This document shows, one piece after another, positions 41,385 through 50,320 of a stretch of DNA of 64,000 nucleotides. This stretch comes from Flavobacteriales bacterium (GTDB taxonomy: Bacteria > Bacteroidota > Bacteroidia > Flavobacteriales_E > Vicingaceae). Location: contig JADYZM010000028.1 of assembly GCA_020853105.1 (NCBI GenBank), forward strand, positions 53,994 through 117,993, written 5' to 3'. Numbering within the stretch: position 1 is the first letter of the stretch; each line of letters starts with the position of its first letter. The translations under genes were made by a program, and so were the position numbers. The notes under the pieces are model-generated. The model was not told where the DNA came from and ran no database searches. It worked only from the letters and a program-made list of their open reading frames with translations.

Positions 41385-44300
41385 ATGAAATCGAATATCC
41401 AGTTAATCAACACTTTAACAATCATCTTCATATTGTTTTCCTCTAACTTATTTTCGCAACAAGAAGGGAAAAATGGATACATGATACCAGTAAAAGATAC
41501 AATTAGAATGTTTATCGTATATGTTGAAGTTGATTACACATCTGGGAACGACCCGTTTACTCCAAGCTATTGGCCGATAGATCTCAACGGTAAAACTTTA
41601 CCACCAGCAGATGCCGATAGTTTATTCGATCCGGTTGTTCCGGTAGATGGAATCCTCAAAGGATGGATTTCAGGGATATATCAAGATGCCTCTATGAATA
41701 ATTATTACTTGTTAGGAGATTATTACCCAGAAGTAATTACTGTTCCTGAAAATTTTCAAGATATAGAAACAGTTATAGACTCGTTAAATAATCGTGACCC
41801 ACTTTCTCCAACATTAACTACGGCACATGGGTTAACGCTAAATGATTTTGACTATTACCAAATAGAAGGAACAAGTGCTGGTCAGGTTAAACCAAAATAT
41901 TCAAACAATAAGATAGATGTTATATTGTTTATTTGGCGAAATAAGAGCGGTTGGATTTGTACTGCTGGCAACGGACTTGGTCAAAGCTCTGGTTATTTTA
42001 ATACTGCTATTAAAAACATGAATGGTTTTGAATCTTCAGCCAGTTATAATGCTTGTGGTGACGCAAAAGGTTCAATAAATATTATACTGGCAGAGCATTT
42101 TCATGGAATGTATGGGGGCAATAACTGGCATACTGCTGGTGGAGCAGGTACGCATAATTTTATGGGAATTCCACATACTTATAGTCTTTCAGGTCAATCA
42201 CAATCTACTATGAGGTTTGTAAATGGATTTGACAGATGGTTTTTAGATTGGAAGCATCCTTTAAAAACCCACGTACTGAGTGCAAAAGACATTAGCATGA
42301 ATGAAGTTTCTTCTGATTGGTCTATACAAAATCATCCGAACGATTCTATTTTTGTATTAGAAGATTTTGTTACCACAGGAGATGCTATTCGTATAAAGCT
42401 ACCACACATTGAAAACACAAATGCCCTTCCTCAATATTTGTGGCTAGAAAACAGGAGAATGAATACCCGTTATGATGTTTTTTATGATGAAAGTTGTGCC
42501 GACAATAATAACGGAATGTTTCCAAGAGGAACTCCAGGATTATATGCTTTTATACAAGTAGGAAGAGAAAATAAAATAGGCACGGGAATCTACAATGGAA
42601 ACGCAAGTTATATTTTTCCATTATCTGCAGAGGGCAGCTATGATTTTAATTATCGTTTTGACTTAACTCAAGCTGGAGATGTTAACATTTGCGGTAATTG
42701 GGGTAATCCAAACATACCAATAGACAAAGCAACCAGTCTACCAAATGCTTTTACAGGACATTCGGATTTGTATAATATTCCTCCAAACTTGAATGGGTCA
42801 AATATTATTGTAAATCCAGGATCATTTGCTGGTTTAAGTGAAGTATTTAATGGCATTGTGGTTCACAATGCCAATATGTTTGGTGATTGGGAGGATGCTT
42901 TTTGCTTTGCAACCAATAATACTAAAATCGGATTAGCCCACAACCCTGCTCCAGTTACGGTTTATACTCAAACAGCTAATTATGTAGACAAAACTGTTTC
43001 TTTATCACCAACAAATAATAAAACGATTTGGTTAAATGGTATTTCTATCGAAATTTTATCGGAAACCCCTAACATGATTCTAAAAATAAAATGGAATGAT
43101 TATGAAATTGATAACGATGTGAGATGGTGTGGAAACGTAGTTTTAAAAAATGATGTTAATGACCCTGATAACAACATTTCAAAAATTAACTTAAAGATGG
43201 GAAAAACTCTTAAACTTGACCAAGGTACCGCTCCATCAAAACCAACGGCAACAATAACTCAAGACAACAAGTTTCTTTTTGCCGACCCAACCATACTTAC
43301 CTTAGAGAGTGGAACAATAACAACTATTGAAGATGGAGCTGAGTTATTAGTCAATAATGAGTCCACCTTACATATTAAAAGTGGAGCTACAGTTATTGTA
43401 AAAGGTTCTGGAAAAATTACCATAAATAACGGTTCTTTTTTATGTGTTGAAAGTGGTGCAAATATTAATTTACAAACAGTTAATAGTCAAATTAATATTG
43501 TAGATGGCAATATTGGTATAAACCCAATCTTAAGCTCATCAGGAAATTGTATAGGATTTTGTGAAATAGCCAATTTAATTACTGGACTGGGAAGTATAAC
43601 AGGAAAAACCATTGCCGATGCTGGGATTGACCAACTAGCTTGTCCAAATCCTGCAAATAACATTTTAGGAGGCAATCCGTCTGCAGTATCTGGAGTTGCT
43701 CCTTTTACTTATTCGTGGTCGCCAACAACAAATCTAAATGATCCTACTAGCTCAAACCCATTTTTAACAACTGCATTAACAACGAACTCTAGTTATGTTT
43801 TACAGGTAACAGACGCTAATGGTTGTATAGGAGTAGATACCATCAATTTAACTTATAATCCATTAACAACCATTACAACAAGCACAACAAACTCACCTTG
43901 CCCTGGCACAGGAACAGCTACCGTAAATGTTTGTGGTAACCCTGATGCTTATACCTATTATTGGAATGATCCACAATTTCAAACGACACAAACAGCAACA
44001 GGGCTTTTTTCGGGAACTTATACCGTTCAGGTAACTGATGCTAATGGAAATGTTACAACTGTTAATGCTATAGTAAATCCTACGCATACGACCCCAGTTT
44101 ACGATTACGTAAACCCAGTAATAACAGGAAGTGTAACATGGAATAATCCAAGCTCAATCATTAAAGTAAAGGGTGAAGTAATAGTCGAAGCTGGAGGAGT
44201 TTTAACCATTAACAGCAGTAATGTGGAATTTTCATACGATTTAATCAACGAATTGGGTGTCTTCTACCCGAGAGCTAGAATAACTCTCCAACGAGGTGGA

Positions 44301-46796
44301 AAATTAATTGTAAATAATTCAACACTAACAGGATGTAGTGATGGCAGGTGGGATGGAATAGAGGTTTGGGGTACAGCTGACAACTCTCTACGTACTACAG
44401 CAGTACAAGGGTTTGCAAAACTAACTAACTCAACTGTGAAAAATGCGTTAAGAGGAGTTTACTGTAATCGGTCGATAAGATTAAATGAACGAACGGCTAT
44501 TTTTCAGGGAGGTAGATTAGAAGTAGATAATTGCCAATTTATTAACAATAGGAACTCGATTATTTTAGGAAGTTATGCTTACAATAGCCAAAACTATATT
44601 AAAAACTCTACCTTTAAATACACCTATAACAATACATTTACAAATTATGATAAAATACGTGGAGATGGAGAGTTTTTTGATGTGGTATTTATTCAGGTAG
44701 GTAATAATAAGATTAGCTCGATTTCAGATAATGTGTTTAGTGATATAAACAGTCAGGAGAGTGTGATTGGTATTCGATCTGAAGACGTAAATTTTCTCCC
44801 TATAAGTACAAATACCTTTAATGATTTAAGCATCGGAGTTGATGCATTAGGGGTAAATTCGTTGCAAGGTATAGGAATAAATCAAAATATTTTTAAACGT
44901 TGTAAAAAAGGTATCTATGCAAAAGGAATAACGGGTTCATCTTTAAATCAAAACACTTTTAATGTACCCTCTAGCCCTACTGATACCACTTACGGCATGT
45001 ACCTGCTCGATTGCAATATGTATAGTGTACAGGAAAACACCTTTAACGGTACTCCTGCCAACAACATGGTTGGCTTATACATTTACAATACCGATGTTGC
45101 CAACAACACCCAAACCAATCAAGTATACCGCAACACCTTTAACAACCTCAGCTATGCCTCGTTTGGTAATGGGGTAAATAGCAATGCTGGAGACCCAACT
45201 AAAGGATTAACCTTTAAATGCAACACGTATGTGGGCAACGATTTTGATATATTAACTACCGTAGCTCCTGGTATTGCTACCCGACAAGGTGCAGCGGGTA
45301 GCTCAACCACCCCTGCCGGTAATAAATTTACCGATGCCTGCGGTGCAATTACCGATGGCGAATTGTTTAATGCTGCTGTTATAGGTACGCAACCCAACAG
45401 CTACCAGTACTGGTACCACAATACCCTCACCTACATACCCGATGCAGGTTGTTACACACCTTTTCAGGTACAACCAAACAATGCTGGTGTTCAATTTGAA
45501 GCATCTGGACCAGGAGAATCATGCCCTACCAATTTTGGAGGTTGTGGTGGAGCATGTAGAGACAGTATCCGACTGATACAGTTTGCCAACACCAATACCA
45601 TTAACCAATTAACTACTACGTTAGATGGCGGAAACACCACAGCATTAACCACCGCAATAACGGCAGGAACTACCTCTGCTGGGCAGCTCAAAAATCTGCT
45701 ATTGCAAAACAGTCCGCTTTCGTCTGTTGTGTTAATGGCGTTAATCAACAGCAACTATTCAGCAGGAATTATAAAAGAAGTACTACTACAAAACTCTCCT
45801 CTTAGTAATCAATTATTGTACGCATTGCTTATTCGTCAGCCTCAATTATCATCGGGAATCGTAAAAGACATTTTAAGACAAAGTGCTCCTTTAGCTCCCG
45901 AAATCTTAAATTTGGCAATGGCAAACAATTATCCGGGCGGCATTACCAATCAAATTACCAATAACCAACAAAATGCTCCGTTGCCACCTTCGGTTACTCA
46001 GCTAACAGAAGGTTATATAGGTGAATTAACCCGAGAAAACAATTTGCTGACCAACCGATTGGTTCGTTCGTTTTTACACGATGTGGAGGACGAATACCGT
46101 TTCGACAGCATCAGCGTATTGTTAAAAACAGGAGGCGGAATAATTCCACCGGGAGTATGTAAAACGTGTGCCATTGAAGCAGACGTAATAGGCAAAAACT
46201 ACACTGCTGCTTTACAAGAAATTACCGCTTTAGAACAACAAGGCAGCGAATTGGAATTTACATCGTTGCAACGTACTTTAATAGACATGGAAACCATGCC
46301 TGATAAATTAATGAGCATAAAAACCGATACCGTATTAAAAAACAAAGTAGAGGCAGTAGCGATACAAACTACTAAAAAAGGCAGTATCAATGCTAGAAAT
46401 CTTTTAGACATGGCTTTTAAACAGAAAGTAAAAGAAACATTTCATTTTCCTCAGAACAATAATACAGCTAGGTTAATTAACCCTGTTAAAAATGAATCAG
46501 AAGATAATAAATTGAAGTCAATCAATAATTTAGAGAGTAATGAATTGTTTAATTTGTATCCAAATCCAAATCAGGGAACATTTACATTACTTCACATTAC
46601 TCAGGAAAAAGAAAGTTCTTATTTAAGTATAATAGATTTTACAGGCAGAATGGTATATCAACAAACATTATCGGCAAAACAACAAGGTAAAGAAACTATT
46701 AATATGACACACTTACCAACTGGAATTTACTTTATACGTATAAGCGGTGTTGAAGGGAAATTATTATACACTAATAAATTAAGTATAACTAAGTGA
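41385..46796 (+). CDS. Giant T9SS cargo: M6-like N-terminal domain, SprB-like repeat, right-handed beta-helix, helical repeats, C-terminal sorting domain (1803 aa)
   Basis: Signal peptide; NIILAEHFHGMYGGNNWHTAGGAGTHNFMG; NSPCPGTGTATVNVCGN...GTYTVQVTDANGNVTTV; beta-helix-like NNSTLTGCSDGRWDGIEVWG...; C-term LFNLYPNPNQGTFTLLHI...GIYFIRISG. Confidence 0.82.
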   Translation: MKSNIQLINTLTIIFILFSSNLFSQQEGKNGYMIPVKDTIRMFIVYVEVDYTSGNDPFTPSYWPIDLNGKTLPPADADSLFDPVVPVDGILKGWISGIYQDASMNNYYLLGDYYPEVITVPENFQDIETVIDSLNNRDPLSPTLTTAHGLTLNDFDYYQIEGTSAGQVKPKYSNNKIDVILFIWRNKSGWICTAGNGLGQSSGYFNTAIKNMNGFESSASYNACGDAKGSINIILAEHFHGMYGGNNWHTAGGAGTHNFMGIPHTYSLSGQSQSTMRFVNGFDRWFLDWKHPLKTHVLSAKDISMNEVSSDWSIQNHPNDSIFVLEDFVTTGDAIRIKLPHIENTNALPQYLWLENRRMNTRYDVFYDESCADNNNGMFPRGTPGLYAFIQVGRENKIGTGIYNGNASYIFPLSAEGSYDFNYRFDLTQAGDVNICGNWGNPNIPIDKATSLPNAFTGHSDLYNIPPNLNGSNIIVNPGSFAGLSEVFNGIVVHNANMFGDWEDAFCFATNNTKIGLAHNPAPVTVYTQTANYVDKTVSLSPTNNKTIWLNGISIEILSETPNMILKIKWNDYEIDNDVRWCGNVVLKNDVNDPDNNISKINLKMGKTLKLDQGTAPSKPTATITQDNKFLFADPTILTLESGTITTIEDGAELLVNNESTLHIKSGATVIVKGSGKITINNGSFLCVESGANINLQTVNSQINIVDGNIGINPILSSSGNCIGFCEIANLITGLGSITGKTIADAGIDQLACPNPANNILGGNPSAVSGVAPFTYSWSPTTNLNDPTSSNPFLTTALTTNSSYVLQVTDANGCIGVDTINLTYNPLTTITTSTTNSPCPGTGTATVNVCGNPDAYTYYWNDPQFQTTQTATGLFSGTYTVQVTDANGNVTTVNAIVNPTHTTPVYDYVNPVITGSVTWNNPSSIIKVKGEVIVEAGGVLTINSSNVEFSYDLINELGVFYPRARITLQRGGKLIVNNSTLTGCSDGRWDGIEVWGTADNSLRTTAVQGFAKLTNSTVKNALRGVYCNRSIRLNERTAIFQGGRLEVDNCQFINNRNSIILGSYAYNSQNYIKNSTFKYTYNNTFTNYDKIRGDGEFFDVVFIQVGNNKISSISDNVFSDINSQESVIGIRSEDVNFLPISTNTFNDLSIGVDALGVNSLQGIGINQNIFKRCKKGIYAKGITGSSLNQNTFNVPSSPTDTTYGMYLLDCNMYSVQENTFNGTPANNMVGLYIYNTDVANNTQTNQVYRNTFNNLSYASFGNGVNSNAGDPTKGLTFKCNTYVGNDFDILTTVAPGIATRQGAAGSSTTPAGNKFTDACGAITDGELFNAAVIGTQPNSYQYWYHNTLTYIPDAGCYTPFQVQPNNAGVQFEASGPGESCPTNFGGCGGACRDSIRLIQFANTNTINQLTTTLDGGNTTALTTAITAGTTSAGQLKNLLLQNSPLSSVVLMALINSNYSAGIIKEVLLQNSPLSNQLLYALLIRQPQLSSGIVKDILRQSAPLAPEILNLAMANNYPGGITNQITNNQQNAPLPPSVTQLTEGYIGELTRENNLLTNRLVRSFLHDVEDEYRFDSISVLLKTGGGIIPPGVCKTCAIEADVIGKNYTAALQEITALEQQGSELEFTSLQRTLIDMETMPDKLMSIKTDTVLKNKVEAVAIQTTKKGSINARNLLDMAFKQKVKETFHFPQNNNTARLINPVKNESEDNKLKSINNLESNELFNLYPNPNQGTFTLLHITQEKESSYLSIIDFTGRMVYQQTLSAKQQGKETINMTHLPTGIYFIRISGVEGKLLYTNKLSITK
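45675..46020 (+). repeat. Four ~28-30 aa helical tandem repeats inside the 1803-aa protein
   Basis: SAGQLKNLLLQNSPLSSVVLMALINSNY / SAGIIKEVLLQNSPLSNQLLYALLIRQPQL / SSGIVKDILRQSAPLAPEILNLAMANNYP / GGITNQITNNQQNAPLPPSVTQLTEGY. Confidence 0.75.
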
Positions 46797-48283
46797 TAAA
46801 TAGAATTTGCATAGTAATTTCGATGTTGATTTGTAATATTGATTTAATACAAAGCCAAACATATTTTAACAAACGTTACCCTGTTACTGATGGTTGGGGT
46901 AGCGTAGGGTTTAATGCAGTAGAAAATGATAGTGGTTATTTTTCGGCTAGTGTTTATATTTCACTTACTACCGGAAAGCAAAATCTTCGAATGTTACAAA
47001 CCGATTTTGAAGGGAATATACTTTTTGAAAAAATATATGGAGATACAACCTACTCCTACTTTGTAGGTTTTCAGGGTTCATTACAAAAAGTAAATAGTGG
47101 TGGTTATATTATGTTTGGAGGGAAACAAAATATCAATAAAAATTACGATTTACTTTACCGCTTTAACGATGTTGGTGATACCTTATGGACAAAAACATTA
47201 GGAGATACTACTGTTGCCTATGGTCATGTAGGCGACAACATGAAAGTAACCCCCGATGGAGGTTTTATTTGTATAGGCGACCGTGGCAGCCCGAGTGCTC
47301 CTATATCCATTATAAAAACCGATAGTTTGGGCAACCAGCAATGGGGAAAATTTTATGGTGGCACAACGTACGACAAACCCACTAGTATAGCCCTTTGCAG
47401 CGATGGAGGATATATATATTGCACCACCACCAAAAGCGGAGGAGTAGGTTTACCCACTTATTACAACATTAGGGTAATGAAAGTGGATAGTTTAGGCAAC
47501 ATGGTGTTTAACAAGTTTTATGGTGATGTGAAAGACGATGAAGCTCTTGGTATCATTCAAACCCAGGATGGAGGTTATGTGGTGGCAACATCTTATTCAA
47601 CAGCATCAGGTTTATACTTTCCTAGTCTGTTAAAATTAAATAATTTAGGTGACTCGTTATGGTTAAGAAAAGTAGTTCCTTTTACAGGTAATGGTTTCAA
47701 TAATTTCAGTACAGTGCTGGAGTTAAGTGATGGTAGTTTGGTAGCAGCAGGGAAAAATTGGTTTACCGATAGCGTTACTTTTGGTAGAGATAAAGGCTTA
47801 GTGGCTAAGATAACAGCCTCAGGCGATTTGGTTTGGCAAAGAGAACATGATTTAACCACATGTGCTACGTGTACTAATTACAATAGTTACTTGTATGATA
47901 TGAGAACCACCAGTGATGGCGGTTTTATCTGTTCGGGAGTAACCACACCGCCACAAGATATGTGGCTGTTAAAACTCGATAGTTTGGGTTGTGCAGATAC
48001 GGCATGTGCGTTGGCTACGGCTTTGGAGGAAACTAAAGAAATCTCCTTTTGGGATTTTAAAGTGTATCCGAATCCAGCCCATTCTTTTATTACAGTTGAA
48101 TTACAACATCCCATCTCATCAGTTAATTTTAAACTAATCGATTTAACAGGTAAGCAGGTTTTAACCCAACAACTAAATACTTCGTATACCCAAATTAATG
48201 TTCAGGAATTGCCCAAAGGCATTTATTTTTATGAGTTGATATCAGAGAAAGAAAGGTATTCAGGTAAATTGGTGGTGCAGTAA
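46793..48283 (+). CDS. T9SS-exported propeller-like repeat protein (496 aa), paralogue A
   Basis: Repeated '(I/V)KTDSLGNxQWGKFYGG...SDGGYIYC' units; C-term DFKVYPNPAHSFITVEL...KERYSGKLVVQ. GTG start overlapping upstream TGA. Confidence 0.8.
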   Translation: MINRICIVISMLICNIDLIQSQTYFNKRYPVTDGWGSVGFNAVENDSGYFSASVYISLTTGKQNLRMLQTDFEGNILFEKIYGDTTYSYFVGFQGSLQKVNSGGYIMFGGKQNINKNYDLLYRFNDVGDTLWTKTLGDTTVAYGHVGDNMKVTPDGGFICIGDRGSPSAPISIIKTDSLGNQQWGKFYGGTTYDKPTSIALCSDGGYIYCTTTKSGGVGLPTYYNIRVMKVDSLGNMVFNKFYGDVKDDEALGIIQTQDGGYVVATSYSTASGLYFPSLLKLNNLGDSLWLRKVVPFTGNGFNNFSTVLELSDGSLVAAGKNWFTDSVTFGRDKGLVAKITASGDLVWQREHDLTTCATCTNYNSYLYDMRTTSDGGFICSGVTTPPQDMWLLKLDSLGCADTACALATALEETKEISFWDFKVYPNPAHSFITVELQHPISSVNFKLIDLTGKQVLTQQLNTSYTQINVQELPKGIYFYELISEKERYSGKLVVQ

Positions 48284-48288
48284 GAATT

Positions 48289-48813
48289 ATGGAAAATATA
48301 CTAAAATATAAACAGCAGTCGGGTTTTTTCGTTCCTCTAAGCAAGTCCCCCTTCGGGGGATTTAGGGGGCTTCCAATAGCATTGCAAACTAACAAAAAAG
48401 GCAGCATTAATGCCCGAAATCTGTTAGACATGGCGTTTCATAAAAAAATAAAGGAGAGTTACCATTTTCCACAACATAATAGCAACAATACACGATTAAT
48501 TAACAATATAGTGCCGGCAACTGATAACCAACAGTTAATTAACCAACAACCAGCAACAGCATATCAATTAACCAATTACCCAAATCCTTTTAACGAAAGC
48601 ACAACCATACAGGCTGTATTACCTGAAAACAGTATAAATACTTATTTGGTAATGCATGATTTAATGGGGAGAGAAATTTACCGAATATCGTTAAAATCAG
48701 GGGTAAACAAACAAGTGATTGATAAAAATGTATTGCAACCGGGTATCTATCTCTATGCTATTGAAGAGAATGGTGTTGTTGTGAGTAAACAAAAACTGGT
48801 AAAATTAAAATGA
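48289..48813 (+). pseudogene. Remnant of the C-terminal part of a second copy of the 1803-aa gene, with T9SS sorting domain
   Basis: LQTNKKGSINARNLLDMAFHKKIKESYHFPQHNSNNTRLIN aligns to IQTTKKGSINARNLLDMAFKQKVKETFHFPQNNNTARLIN of the upstream giant protein; no signal peptide; N-terminal ~25 codons derive from a palindromic repeat. Confidence 0.65.
48343..48373. repeat. C/G-run palindromic element, copy 1
   Basis: AAGTCCCCCTTCGGGGGATTTAGGGGGCTTC; CCCCC can pair with either of two GGGGG runs (inner loop contains UUCG). Confidence 0.75.
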
Positions 48814-50285
48814 GGTTGAGGTTTAAAATAGGATTAATGGTTAGTGTTCTGTTTCCTTTACTAACCCATGCACAATACTTTAACAATAGATATCCTATTG
48901 ATAGCAGTAGTGCCGCCACAGCTTTTAATGCTATAGAAAACGACAGCGGATATTTAATGGTAGGCGGTTTTGCTCCCTTTGGTTATTATGCTTCTTTAGC
49001 ATTAATTCAAACTGATTTTAACGGTACTGAATTATTTCAAAAGATATATAAAACTAATACAGTACCCTATTATGCAGGTTCTAAAGGTTCTTTGCAAAAA
49101 GTAAATGGTGAAGGTTACATTATGTATGGAAGTACCTATAATGGTTCCAAAATTCGAGATTTACTTTATCGTTTTAACGACGTTGGTGATACCTTATGGA
49201 CAAAACAATTATCTGACACAACCTTTGATTACATAGGTCGTCAGGTTAAAGAAACTAGTGATGGTGGTTTTATCTGTATAGGAGATAGAGGAGTTTCTTT
49301 TGCTCCTATATTTATTATAAAAACTGATAGTTTAGGTAACAAACAATGGGAAAAATTTTATGGAGGTTCTCAATATGATTTGCCTACCAGTATAGCAGTT
49401 TGTAGTGATGGAGGATATATATATTGCACCACCACCAAAAGCGGAGGGGTGGGTTTGCCCACGTATTACAACATACGGGTAATGAAAGTGGACAGTTTAG
49501 GCAACATGGTGTTTAACAAGTTTTATGGCGATTTGTATAATGATAATAGTCATACCATTATCCAAACACAAGACGGAGGATATATTGTTTCAACCGCCTA
49601 TGCAATAGATACCACAACAGGTGTAAGAACCTACGCTAGCCTTTTAAAACTAGACAGTTCAGGCAATTTACTTTGGTTAAAAAAAGTGATGCCTATTAAA
49701 GGTAACGGACCTGACAGTTTCCAAACTGTACTTGAGTTGAGCGATGGTAGTTTGGTAGCAGCAGGTTTAAACCATTGGACCGACAGTATTGCCATAAGCC
49801 GCTATCACGGCTTAGTAGTAAAAACTACCCCACAGGGAGATATAATTTGGCAGAGAGAGCACCAGTTATCGACATGCAATACCTGCGACAGCTACTTGTA
49901 CGATATCAGAACCACCAGCGATGGCGGTTTTATCTGTTCGGGAGTAGCCAACTCGCCACAAGAGATGTGGCTACTAAAGTTAGACAGTTTAGGTTGTGCA
50001 GATACAGCATGTGCATTGGCTGTTGGGGTAGAAGCCCCTAAATCCCAGAAAGGGACTTTTAATGTTTATCCCAATCCTGCAAACTCTTTTATTATGGTTG
50101 AATCATCTGGTACATTAATATTATCAACTTTTAGATTAGTAGATATAACGGGTAAAGAAGTGTTAAGTAAACAAATTAATTCATCTTACACTCAAATTGA
50201 TATTCAAAATTTGTCAAAAGGTATTTATTTTTATGTAGTAACCAATGAAAAAGAGCGGTTTTCGGGGAAATTGATTATAAATTAA
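48810..50285 (+). CDS. T9SS-exported propeller-like repeat protein (491 aa), paralogue B
   Basis: Collinear with 46793-48283; C-term FNVYPNPANSFIMVESSG...KERFSGKLIIN. ATGA overlap with upstream ORF. Confidence 0.82.
   Translation: MRLRFKIGLMVSVLFPLLTHAQYFNNRYPIDSSSAATAFNAIENDSGYLMVGGFAPFGYYASLALIQTDFNGTELFQKIYKTNTVPYYAGSKGSLQKVNGEGYIMYGSTYNGSKIRDLLYRFNDVGDTLWTKQLSDTTFDYIGRQVKETSDGGFICIGDRGVSFAPIFIIKTDSLGNKQWEKFYGGSQYDLPTSIAVCSDGGYIYCTTTKSGGVGLPTYYNIRVMKVDSLGNMVFNKFYGDLYNDNSHTIIQTQDGGYIVSTAYAIDTTTGVRTYASLLKLDSSGNLLWLKKVMPIKGNGPDSFQTVLELSDGSLVAAGLNHWTDSIAISRYHGLVVKTTPQGDIIWQREHQLSTCNTCDSYLYDIRTTSDGGFICSGVANSPQEMWLLKLDSLGCADTACALAVGVEAPKSQKGTFNVYPNPANSFIMVESSGTLILSTFRLVDITGKEVLSKQINSSYTQIDIQNLSKGIYFYVVTNEKERFSGKLIIN
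50031..50058. repeat. Palindromic element copy 2 (inverted, in frame in paralogue B)
   Basis: GAAGCCCCTAAATCCCAGAAAGGGACTT closely matches the reverse complement of copy 1 (GAAGCCCCCTAAATCCCCCGAAGGGGGACTT). Confidence 0.7.
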
Positions 50286-50286
50286 A

Positions 50287-50320
50287 TCGTCATTGCGAGG
50301 AGGTACGACGAAGCAATCTT
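50287..50320. repeat. Dispersed 'CGTCATTGCGAGG...GAAGCAATCTT' repeat
   Basis: CGTCATTGCGAGGAGGTACGACGAAGCAATCTT, resembling a dispersed repeat type seen in many bacterial genomes; lies between convergent gene ends. Confidence 0.65.

Noticed and set aside
43487-46411. Cluster of short minus-strand ORFs opposite the giant T9SS gene
   Set aside because: Repetitive, GC-richer coding sequence on the plus strand opens antisense frames; no start context or homology evidence.
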